6,502 nucleotides of DNA from JBBRLA01 sp038231615 (lineage in GTDB: Bacteria; Myxococcota_A; Polyangia; Palsa-1104; JAEUJZ01): the NCBI GenBank assembly GCA_038231615.1, contig JBBRLA010000509.1, positions 1-6,502 on the forward strand, written 5' to 3'. The notes under the pieces are model-generated. The model was not told where the DNA came from. It saw nothing but the letters and a program-made list of their open reading frames with translations, and searched no databases. The stretch's first letter is position 1; each line of letters opens with the position of its first letter. Positions 1 through 5,397 of the stretch are shown here, piece by piece. Position numbers and translations under genes: made by a program.

Positions 1-1111
1 GGCCGTTGCGCAGCACCCGCTGAAAGACCGCCGGCAGGCTCCCCGCGTGGGCGATGAGGGGGCCATCGGCAAGCTGGAAGTGCAGGTGCGGCTCGGTGGA
101 GTTTCCCGAGTTGCCGCAGCGGGCCACCCCCTGCCCGCGACGTACCGTTTGCCCCCGCCGGACCTTGATCGACCCCTGCTTGAGGTGGCACAGGTAGGCA
201 TACTCCCGATGACCCAGATCGATGACCACCACATTGCCCAGGCGGAAGTATACATCCAGCCTGCCGGGCAGGTTGTCCGGCACCCCGTCGATCACCTGGA
301 CCACCTTCCCCGGGGCGGGAGCGAGGATCTCCTTGCCGTAGGCGAAGTAGTCGCTGTTGTCGCGGCCCCGGTCGCGGTAGGTGCGGGTCCCCTTGCCGAC
401 CTGTCGGGTGATGAACCAGTCGATGGCGAAGCGCTGGTTGGCGTTCAGGTAGTGGCCGTTGTCGGCTCCCGGCGAGGCGTTGGCGGTGGTCCATTCTCCG
501 GCGAAGGGCAAAGAAAGGGTCGCCTTCTGGCGATAGCCGTCGTAGCGGTCGTAGTGCTCGTACTTGCCGGGCAGCACCGCCTGGGGGCCCACGGAGACCC
601 CCGACACATGCCCGGCGTGGTCCACCGCAACCTTCAGGGACAGGTCGCCAAAGGCGGGGTAGCGGGCGGTCAGGAAGTAGCTGGTCGTCTCGGCGCCGGT
701 CTGCTGCACCGGGGCGCAAAGGAGGTCGGCGGGCGGGCCTCGGGTGCCCACTGCGGCCCGCAAGGCGGCGAGATCCGGGCGGCGTCCCCCCTCGGTGTCG
801 TGGAGCAGCAGCGCCTCTTCGGTCTTGCCGCCGAGAAGCAAAAGGACGTAGCGGCGGGCGATGGCCAGGCCGCTGTTCTGCGCCTCCAGCAAGACCCCCG
901 CGGGCAGCGGCCCCGGGGCGTCCTGCGAAAGGATGCCGATGCCTGGCGGAGGCTGCCCGTCGGCGGCACCCCCGTCGGGGAGGTCGGGGAAAAGCGGCGG
1001 GGGGGCGGCGGCAGCATCTCCAGCGTCGGGGCCAGCGGCGCGGGCCGGGGCCTGGCACAGCAACGCTGTCGCCAGGACCATAACCCACGAAGTTCCAGAT
1101 CGCTTCATCAT
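1..1111 (-). CDS. Exported M23-family (lysostaphin/LytM-like) metallopeptidase, 3' end outside window
   Basis: Predicted zinc metallopeptidase of the periplasm or cell surface; the family cleaves peptidoglycan cross-link peptides. The frame is open from an ATG at 1111-1109 to the left edge (370 codons, C-terminus missing). Residues 1-25 form a Sec signal peptide (K3-R4, hydrophobic core, A23-R24-A25 cleavage box). Residues about 50-190 hold a mixed domain that weakly recalls DUF3887-type regions beside M23 domains. The M23 domain starts near residue 205 (LPFAGEW) and contains H220 and D231 (QRFAIDW), a YLCHL motif, and HLHF at 342-345, which together fit the zinc and catalytic set. H220 is 11 residues before D231 instead of the classical HxxxD spacing; I recall the same QRYAxD arrangement in other M23 proteins. 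A second ATG directly follows the first. No clear Shine-Dalgarno is visible; a promoter lies just upstream. The exact substrate cannot be read from the sequence. Confidence 0.92.
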   Translation of the reverse strand, partial: MMKRSGTSWVMVLATALLCQAPARAAGPDAGDAAAAPPPLFPDLPDGGAADGQPPPGIGILSQDAPGPLPAGVLLEAQNSGLAIARRYVLLLLGGKTEEALLLHDTEGGRRPDLAALRAAVGTRGPPADLLCAPVQQTGAETTSYFLTARYPAFGDLSLKVAVDHAGHVSGVSVGPQAVLPGKYEHYDRYDGYRQKATLSLPFAGEWTTANASPGADNGHYLNANQRFAIDWFITRQVGKGTRTYRDRGRDNSDYFAYGKEILAPAPGKVVQVIDGVPDNLPGRLDVYFRLGNVVVIDLGHREYAYLCHLKQGSIKVRRGQTVRRGQGVARCGNSGNSTEPHLHFQLADGPLIAHAGSLPAVFQRVLRNG

Positions 1112-1132
1112 CGTCAGGGAGATTCGCCAATC

Positions 1133-1161
1133 AATATACGATCACGGCGACAGGAGGCCAA
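1133..1161 (-). promoter_or_regulatory. Sigma-70-like promoter for the M23 peptidase gene
   Basis: On the minus strand TTGGCC (1161-1156) and TATATT (1138-1133) are separated by exactly 17 bp. They match the -35 consensus at 4 of 6 positions and the -10 consensus at 5 of 6. Transcription would start near 1126, leaving a 5' leader of about 15 nt before the ATG at 1111. The -35 box lies inside the degenerate queG fragment, at the place where that fragment differs from intact queG, which has CTGGGCC there. This is a prediction from sequence only. Confidence 0.5.
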
Positions 1162-1240
1162 AGGGCAGCGGCGATCTCCTGGCGCACCTCGGGGTCGCCG
1201 ACACTTCCTGCGCGGTGCCGGCGTTCCCCAGCGCCACCGC
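1139..1240 (-). pseudogene. Degenerate duplicate of the 3' end of queG
   Basis: This stretch is a direct-repeat copy of the end of queG in the same orientation. Positions 1139-1197 align with 2401-2458 (3 substitutions and one inserted base), and 1198-1240 align with 2595-2637 (2 substitutions). The intervening 136 bp of queG (2459-2594) are absent. The encoded text keeps VALGNAGTAQEV, then runs out of frame across the deletion, and returns to frame through the one-base insertion just before the homologous TGA (FGLLSP versus LGLLSA in QueG). Homology stops abruptly at both ends. No Fe-S or catalytic part of QueG is present, so it cannot encode a working enzyme. A minus-strand reading frame crosses it (1417-1142), but upstream of the homology it resembles nothing I know. 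Confidence 0.85.
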
Positions 1241-1401
1241 ATGGACTGCGCGGTCAACCTGGCCAGGAGTGCAAGCACGGAAAGGATCTGGTAGCCTGAT
1301 CATGAAAACCAAGACCGCTGCGTCGAACCGCCGTCGGTCACAGAATTGTCCGTCGGCGATTCTTACGACCTGGTTGCGTGAACACGCAAGGGAACTCGAA
1401 A
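1241..1401. other. Intergenic stretch upstream of the MDR oxidoreductase, no gene recognised
   Basis: This is about 160 bp between the queG remnant and the MDR start codon. Reading frames cross it on both strands, but none gives protein text I recognise. A TTGTCC hexamer at 1346-1351 has no convincing -10 partner at 16-18 bp. The segment is less GC-rich than the flanking M23 and queG genes and presumably contains the MDR promoter. I see no terminal inverted repeats or transposon ends. Confidence 0.5.
1388..1393 (+). promoter_or_regulatory. Shine-Dalgarno fixing the MDR oxidoreductase start
   Basis: AAGGGA lies 8 nt before the ATG at 1402. This supports that start over the in-frame GTG at 1378, which would add eight residues that do not fit the family. 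Confidence 0.6.
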
Positions 1402-2358
1402 ATGAAAGCCATTGCATCTCCCGGGTACGGCCCGCTCGAACACCTCGCGCAAATAGAGGTGCCCCTCCCGATACCTGGGCGCGGCGAGGTTCGGGTCCGC
1501 GTCGTTGCGTCCGCGCTCAATCCGGCGGACTACAAGGTCCTGCTTGGCACCCTGAAGTTTCTTCACGCACGGAACCGGCCGCTCATCGTCGGCTATGACT
1601 TTTCTGGTACCGTCGATGCAGTTGGGCCCTCGGTCACCGCCATGTCGATCGGCGACGAGGTGTTCGGATTTCTACCGTACGGACCGGGCAATCGCCGAGG
1701 CGCCTTCGCCGAAGCACTGGTCGCGAAGTGCGACGAGATCGCAGTCAAGCCGAGAAGCGTTTCGCACGAAATTGCGGCGGCGTCCGCCACGACCGGGCTC
1801 ACCGCGATACAGTCGATCCGCGATCTCGGTCGACTGCCCGCTAGCGGAGGGCAGGTCCTGGTGACTGGCGTTTCAGGCGGGGTCGGTTCGATCAGTGTGG
1901 GCATAGCCCGGAAGTTGCATGCGTCTGTGACGGCGGTGGGTTCCGGCACGGGACTCGATCTCGCGCGGCGGCTCGGCGCGGTTGAAGTCCTTTACCGCAC
2001 CCAGCATCACCTCCCGGGAAACATCCACGAGCAGTTCGACGTCGTCTTCGACGCCTCGGCCGCGTACCGTTGGCGAGAGTGGCGAGGTGCGTTGAAGCCA
2101 GGGGGTGCCTTTGTGTCGACGCTCCCTTCGCTCGCGTTTGCCGCAGACAAGGTCGCCAGCCTCTTGGCGCGCACCCGGGTTCACTTTGTGAACGCCAAGT
2201 CGCGCCCGGCCGATCTCAAGCTGCTTGCGACGTGGCTTGAAGAAGGCCTTGAGGTACCTCTGGCAGCTACCATTTTGGTGCGAGATGTTGCCAAGGGACT
2301 CGCGCAACTGCAAAAAGCTGGCGGACGCATTTCCGTACGGGTCGCAGACGGGTTTTGA
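1402..2358 (+). CDS. Zinc-independent MDR-family NAD(P)-dependent oxidoreductase (quinone oxidoreductase-like)
   Basis: A 318-residue cytoplasmic medium-chain dehydrogenase/reductase, a normal length for quinone oxidoreductase or reticulon-4-interacting-protein-1-like members. The N-terminal GroES-like domain (about 1-120) carries LNPADYK at 39-45, GYDFSGTVDAVG at 64-75 and GDEVFG at 84-89. The Rossmann domain carries VTGVSGGVG at 154-162, the family's dinucleotide-binding loop. The C-terminal part has the usual late-domain pattern (DLKLLATWLEEG, near 271-282). The catalytic-zinc GHE motif and the structural-zinc cysteine cluster are absent, so it should reduce a carbonyl or activated C=C bond with NAD(P)H instead of acting as a zinc alcohol dehydrogenase. 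The true substrate is unknown. It has visibly more A/T at third codon positions than its neighbours, points opposite to queG and the M23 gene, and sits between direct repeats of the queG 3' end, so it is probably a later arrival. Confidence 0.9.
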   Translation: MKAIASPGYGPLEHLAQIEVPLPIPGRGEVRVRVVASALNPADYKVLLGTLKFLHARNRPLIVGYDFSGTVDAVGPSVTAMSIGDEVFGFLPYGPGNRRGAFAEALVAKCDEIAVKPRSVSHEIAAASATTGLTAIQSIRDLGRLPASGGQVLVTGVSGGVGSISVGIARKLHASVTAVGSGTGLDLARRLGAVEVLYRTQHHLPGNIHEQFDVVFDASAAYRWREWRGALKPGGAFVSTLPSLAFAADKVASLLARTRVHFVNAKSRPADLKLLATWLEEGLEVPLAATILVRDVAKGLAQLQKAGGRISVRVADGF

Positions 2359-2400
2359 GGGGACGCGAGTGATTCAAACGCCGACTCCCCTGGCTGTCGA

Positions 2401-2637
2401 CGATCACGCCGACAGGAGGCCCAGGGCGGCGGCGATCTCCTGGCGCACCTCGGGGTCGGCCTCCGACTGAAGGGCCCGGGACAGGGCCTCCCGGGCCAGG
2501 GGGGCCGCCACCGGCTCCCGGGTGGCGATCTGCCCGAGGGCCCAGGCCACGTGGCGCCGCACCAGGGGGGGCTCTGCCAGGGCATCCACCAGCGCCGGCA
2601 CTTCCTGCGCGGTGCCGGCGTTCCCCAGGGCCACCGC
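2401..2637 (-). repeat. queG 3'-end segment duplicated at 1139-1240
   Basis: This is the intact partner of the degenerate copy, in direct orientation, about 1.26 kb away. It covers the last codons of queG (HEAT-like region), the TGA at 2406-2404 and three bases beyond it. The two copies bracket the MDR gene: the left copy ends the M23 side of the locus and the right copy ends queG. Similarity stops at 2401 on one side and near 2637 on the other. Confidence 0.8.
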
Positions 2638-3600
2638 CACGTTGCGCAGGAGCTGCCTCCGGTTGATCCGCCGCAACGCCGTGCCCTTCACCAGCGTGCG
2701 GAACTGCGCCGCCCCGATGCGCAACAGAGGCACAAGCTCCGGCGTCGCCGGGAAGCGCTCCTGCGAGGCGCTGCCCGTGCCGCCCCGGGGCTGCGGACGC
2801 AGCGCCGGATCGCCGGGCCGGTCGGCGGCGTTCCACGGGCACACCTCCTGGCACAGGTCGCAGCCGAAGATCCAGGTGCCCACAAGGGGCCGCAGTTCTA
2901 CCGGGATCACCCCGTCGAGTTCGATGGTCAGGTACGAGATGCAGCGCCGGGCATCGAGCTGGTAGGCCCCGACCAGCGCCCCGGTCGGGCAGGCGGAGAG
3001 GCAGGCAGTGCAGGCGCCGCAACGCGGGACGGCGGGTTCCCCGGGCTCGACTTCCACGTCGAGGAGCAGCTCGCCGAGCACGGTGTAGCTGCCGACCCCC
3101 GGGGTGATGAGCAGGGTGTTTTTGGCCTGAAACCCCAGGCCTGCCCGGCTGGCGATCTCTCGTTCGAGGAGGGGGGCGCTATCCACGCAGATCCGCGAGG
3201 CGATCGGCAGGCCGATGGTGTCCTTGATGCGATCGGCCAGAAGTTGCAGGCGGCGGCGAAGCAACAAATGATAATCCTGCCCACGCGCATACCGGGCGAT
3301 TTGACCGCGAATGCCGTCGCCGTCGCCGTCGCCGTCGCCATCCTTCGGCCGCGGCGTGGGGTGCAGATAGGACACGGCGACGCAAACGATGCTCTGGCAC
3401 AGGGGCAGGAGCGCCCTCGGGTCCCGCCGGGGCTCGGCGTTCCGATGAAGGTATTCCATCTCGCCGGCCCGATCGGCGGCCAGCCAGGCAGTGAAGAAGG
3501 CGTGGCGGTCCACGCGGCCGACAGGCGAGAAAGCGCAGTGAGCGAAGCCGGAAAGATCGGCCAGATGCCGGATTTGCGTTGCCCTGTCCCTCGGCGTCAT
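2404..3600 (-). CDS. queG: Epoxyqueuosine reductase QueG with C-terminal HEAT-like repeats
   Basis: Catalyses the last step of queuosine synthesis, reduction of epoxyqueuosine to queuosine at tRNA position 34, using a cobalamin cofactor and two [4Fe-4S] clusters in the cytoplasm. The 398-residue protein contains VDSAPLLER at 139-147, where D140 matches the family's proton-donor aspartate; RAGLGFQAKNTLL at 152-164; a ferredoxin motif with C194, C197, C200 and C204; and second-cluster cysteines C220, C247, C250 and C254 (FGCDLCQEVCPWN). Residues about 310-398 are alanine- and leucine-rich HEAT-like helices, usual for longer QueG proteins. The ATG at 3600 is chosen because MTPRDRATQIRHLADLSGFAH fits the family N-terminus; no clear Shine-Dalgarno is seen. 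Oddities: FQAKNT replaces the commoner WIGKNT, and residues 87-96 are five Asp-Gly pairs encoded by a hexanucleotide repeat. The 3' end is duplicated beyond the convergent MDR gene. Confidence 0.96.
   Translation of the reverse strand: MTPRDRATQIRHLADLSGFAHCAFSPVGRVDRHAFFTAWLAADRAGEMEYLHRNAEPRRDPRALLPLCQSIVCVAVSYLHPTPRPKDGDGDGDGDGIRGQIARYARGQDYHLLLRRRLQLLADRIKDTIGLPIASRICVDSAPLLEREIASRAGLGFQAKNTLLITPGVGSYTVLGELLLDVEVEPGEPAVPRCGACTACLSACPTGALVGAYQLDARRCISYLTIELDGVIPVELRPLVGTWIFGCDLCQEVCPWNAADRPGDPALRPQPRGGTGSASQERFPATPELVPLLRIGAAQFRTLVKGTALRRINRRQLLRNVAVALGNAGTAQEVPALVDALAEPPLVRRHVAWALGQIATREPVAAPLAREALSRALQSEADPEVRQEIAAALGLLSA
3313..3342. repeat. Hexanucleotide tandem repeat inside queG
   Basis: GCCGTC is repeated four times and followed by GCCATC on the plus strand. 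It encodes five Asp-Gly pairs (residues 87-96) in QueG. The tract lies between the strand ending in SYLHP and the conserved ARYARGQDYH helix, where other QueG proteins have a short variable loop. Gain or loss of a unit keeps the frame and only changes loop length. Confidence 0.85.
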
Positions 3601-3733
3601 GGTTTTCGTGCTAATTTTCGTAGTGACATCCCGGGTATTCCTGCCAGCGCGGGCCGAACGAATATATACAGGGTCACGTTGATGAAGAAATTGTGCTTTG
3701 CCTGGGGCCGCTCCTGCGGCCAGGATAATGACC
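3601..3733. promoter_or_regulatory. Divergent intergenic region between queG and the DUF692/MNIO gene
   Basis: This 133 bp region must hold the promoters of both queG and the maturation pair. Its only AT-rich patch is TATATA at 3663-3668, a possible -10 element readable on either strand, but neither strand offers a good -35 at 17 bp. Two direct copies of TTTTCGT (3603-3609 and 3615-3621) with a 12-bp period lie immediately upstream of the queG ATG and could be an operator. No sigma-factor or regulator gene is adjacent. Confidence 0.45.
3701..3725 (+). promoter_or_regulatory. Hairpin overlapping the Shine-Dalgarno of the DUF692/MNIO gene
   Basis: GGCCGC (3706-3711) pairs perfectly with GCGGCC (3716-3721) across a TCCT loop. 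CCT at 3701-3703 pairs with AGG at 3722-3724 after a two-G bulge. The AGGA Shine-Dalgarno at 3722-3725, 8 nt before the ATG at 3734, is therefore mostly inside the stem. In a GC-rich genome such a fold can arise by chance, so a regulatory role is an inference. Confidence 0.4.
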
Positions 3734-4597
3734 ATGAACACGCTCGCGGGAATCGGCATCGGGCTGCGCCGCCCCTTCGCGGAGGACCTGCTCACGACCA
3801 GGCGGCAGGTCGACTGGATCGAGGTCACCCCGGAAAACTGGGTCACTTACGGCGGCAAGGTGCGCCGCCTCTTCGACCAGTGCCTGGAGCGTCACGTCGC
3901 GGTGTCTCACAGCGTCAGTCTGAACATCGGCGGCCTGGACCCCCTGGACGATTCGTTCTTGCAGGCACTTGGCGCGCTTTGCCGGAAGATGGAGGCGCCC
4001 TTCTTCAGCGATCACCTGTGCTATTCCAGCGTCAACGGTGGGCCGCTGCATGACCTTCTGCCCCTGCCCTTCACGGAGGAGGCGGTGGCCCACGTCGCCC
4101 GCCGGGTGAAGCAGGCGGAGGAGGCGGTGGGGGCGCCCTTCGTCATGGAGAACGCCACGTTTTATTCTCACATGCCGGGGTGCACCCTTACCGAGGCGGG
4201 CTTCCTGCGCGCCGTGCTGGAGGAGGCGGACTGTGGGCTGCTTCTCGACGTGAACAATGTGTATGTGAACAGCCGGAACCACGGCTTCGACCCGCGCGCA
4301 TTCATGGACCAGATGCCGATGGAGCGGGTGCGGCAACTGCACATGGCCGGGCACACCTTGAAGGATGACGTGATCATCGATACCCACATCGGGCCGATCA
4401 TCGAGCCGGTCTGGGACCTGTACCGCTACACCCTGCGTCGGGCGGGGCGGCTTGTGCCGACGCTGATCGAATGGGACCAGGACATCCCGCCGCTGGATGA
4501 GGTGCTCGACGAGGCGGATCGGGCCCGCGCGGCGGCGGGAGAGGCGCTTGCGGGGGGCAAAGTGGAAGTGCCAGCGGAGGCAGAGGTGAGGCGATGA
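3734..4597 (+). CDS. DUF692 / MNIO-family RiPP maturation oxidase (BufB/HvfB type)
   Basis: A 287-residue member of the multinuclear non-heme iron-dependent oxidases (MNIO, formerly DUF692). Known members (MbnB, TglH, HvfB, BufB) oxidise cysteines or nearby backbone in ribosomal peptides, giving for example copper-binding oxazolone/thioamide or thiooxazole groups. A TIM-barrel-type fold is expected. Family motifs appear in order: GIGIGLRRPF at 6-15, HSVSLNIGG with H59, SDHLCY with D93 and H94, MENATFY with E139 and N140, LLLDVNNVYVN with D172 and N174, LHMAGH with H203 and H207, IDTH with D216 and H218, and LIEWDQDIPPLDE with E246 and D248. All expected metal-site positions look intact. The ATG at 3734 has AGGA 8 nt upstream; an ATG at 3728 is too close to it. 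The stop overlaps the DUF2063 gene start as ATGA. No precursor peptide gene is adjacent, so the substrate is unknown. Confidence 0.93.
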   Translation: MNTLAGIGIGLRRPFAEDLLTTRRQVDWIEVTPENWVTYGGKVRRLFDQCLERHVAVSHSVSLNIGGLDPLDDSFLQALGALCRKMEAPFFSDHLCYSSVNGGPLHDLLPLPFTEEAVAHVARRVKQAEEAVGAPFVMENATFYSHMPGCTLTEAGFLRAVLEEADCGLLLDVNNVYVNSRNHGFDPRAFMDQMPMERVRQLHMAGHTLKDDVIIDTHIGPIIEPVWDLYRYTLRRAGRLVPTLIEWDQDIPPLDEVLDEADRARAAAGEALAGGKVEVPAEAEVRR

Positions 4598-5397
4598 ACC
4601 TGCACACGTTCTTCCAGGTCATCGGCCCCTTTCTGGAGGGGCAGGTCGATCCTCTTGGGGCGGCCCGGGTGCTTTATGGGGACCAGGCGGCGGCCTCGTC
4701 GCCGGATGCCCGCCGGCTGCGCATTTATGGAGACTTCTGCCGCACCCACCGGCATGAAGCGCTCAGCGTCTTTTCCCACTGCCAGGCAGCGGTGACGCGG
4801 CAGAAGGGAGAGGCCGCCTGGGAGGCCCTGGTGGCGCGCTACTTCCAGGCCCACCCGATGAGGCACTGGGAACTCAACGAGAACGGCGCCCACTTTCCGG
4901 CCTTCCTGAGTCAGGAAGGGGACCTGAAAATGCCCTTCCTGGCGGAACTGGCGGACTTCGAATGGTGGGAGTGGCAGACCCAGATTGCCCGGGACGCCCC
5001 ACAGGACCAGGACCCCGAGGGCGGCGCACTGCGCCTGTCCAGCACAGTGGAGTTGCGCCGCTATGGCCACGACCTGATCGGCTGGCTGAACGAGCGCGAC
5101 GACGGGCAGGAACTGGCTGGCCTGCCGGAACCACCGAAACCAAAGGACCAACTGGTCCTTTTCTGGCGCGACCCAGACGGGGACCTGCGCCGGGAGCCGG
5201 CAAGCCCGGAAGAACTGCTGGTGCTGCGCCTGGTCAGCGAGGGTCGCCCCATGGCGGACGCGGCGGTGCTGGACCTTTCGGCGGACCCGGAGGCCCTGGA
5301 CGAAACTTTGGCCGATCTCCACGCTGCCGGGATCATCCTGGGCCTGGGCCTTGATTTTGACCTTAACCTTGGGGGGGCTTCTCCCCCGGCCCCTTGA
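4594..5397 (+). CDS. DUF2063 RiPP-maturation partner (BufC/HvfC type)
   Basis: A 267-residue protein with the layout of HvfC/BufC proteins, which work with the MNIO enzyme and are thought to bring the precursor peptide to it. The N-terminal DUF2063-type helical domain shows RLRIYGDFCRTHRHEAL (41-57), ARYFQAHP (81-88), GAHFPAFL (98-105) and PFLAELADFEW (114-124). The C-terminal half (about 145-260) has a leucine-rich, winged-helix-like pattern (EELLVLRLVSEG at 207-218, LADLHAAGIILGL at 239-251). Match to the typical family is moderate; the unusual FEWWEW at 122-127 suggests a divergent branch. Its ATG overlaps the upstream TGA (ATGA), with a strong AGGTGA Shine-Dalgarno inside the end of the MNIO gene, so the two are translationally coupled. 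Its last 35 bases overlap the 3' end of the opposing RND gene. Confidence 0.82.
   Translation: MNLHTFFQVIGPFLEGQVDPLGAARVLYGDQAAASSPDARRLRIYGDFCRTHRHEALSVFSHCQAAVTRQKGEAAWEALVARYFQAHPMRHWELNENGAHFPAFLSQEGDLKMPFLAELADFEWWEWQTQIARDAPQDQDPEGGALRLSSTVELRRYGHDLIGWLNERDDGQELAGLPEPPKPKDQLVLFWRDPDGDLRREPASPEELLVLRLVSEGRPMADAAVLDLSADPEALDETLADLHAAGIILGLGLDFDLNLGGASPPAP

Noticed and set aside
419..454. Apparent loss of the first zinc-binding His in the M23 peptidase (Arg at the HxxxD position)
   Set aside because: A His 11 residues before the Asp (H220, D231) fits the QRYAxD-type M23 arrangement that I recall from other family members, so it does not look like a broken site.
47..1294. Long plus-strand open frame opposite the M23 gene
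   Set aside because: It is the complement of a convincing M23 peptidase; its protein text is repetitive Gly/Val/Arg-rich with no domain signature, as expected for antisense frames in GC-rich DNA.
861..1598. Plus-strand frame spanning the queG remnant and the start of the MDR gene
   Set aside because: It crosses three unrelated regions, is antisense to M23, and is out of frame with the MDR protein. No recognisable domain.
2394..2415. Inverted repeat CTGTCG/CGACAG between the MDR and queG 3' ends as a terminator
   Set aside because: Only six base pairs with a 10-nt loop and no T-tract on either side; half of it is queG coding sequence.
3682..3733. Short peptide start (MKKLCFAWGRSCGQ) just upstream of the MNIO gene, considered as a bufferin precursor or remnant
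   Set aside because: It has two cysteines, but no signal peptide hydrophobic core, and its frame runs on through the MNIO gene without stopping. It overlaps the MNIO Shine-Dalgarno and matches no known precursor pattern.
2551..4053. 500-codon plus-strand frame across queG and into the MNIO gene
   Set aside because: It lies antisense to queG and then out of frame with the MNIO gene, both of which carry strong family motifs. Its length only reflects high GC content.
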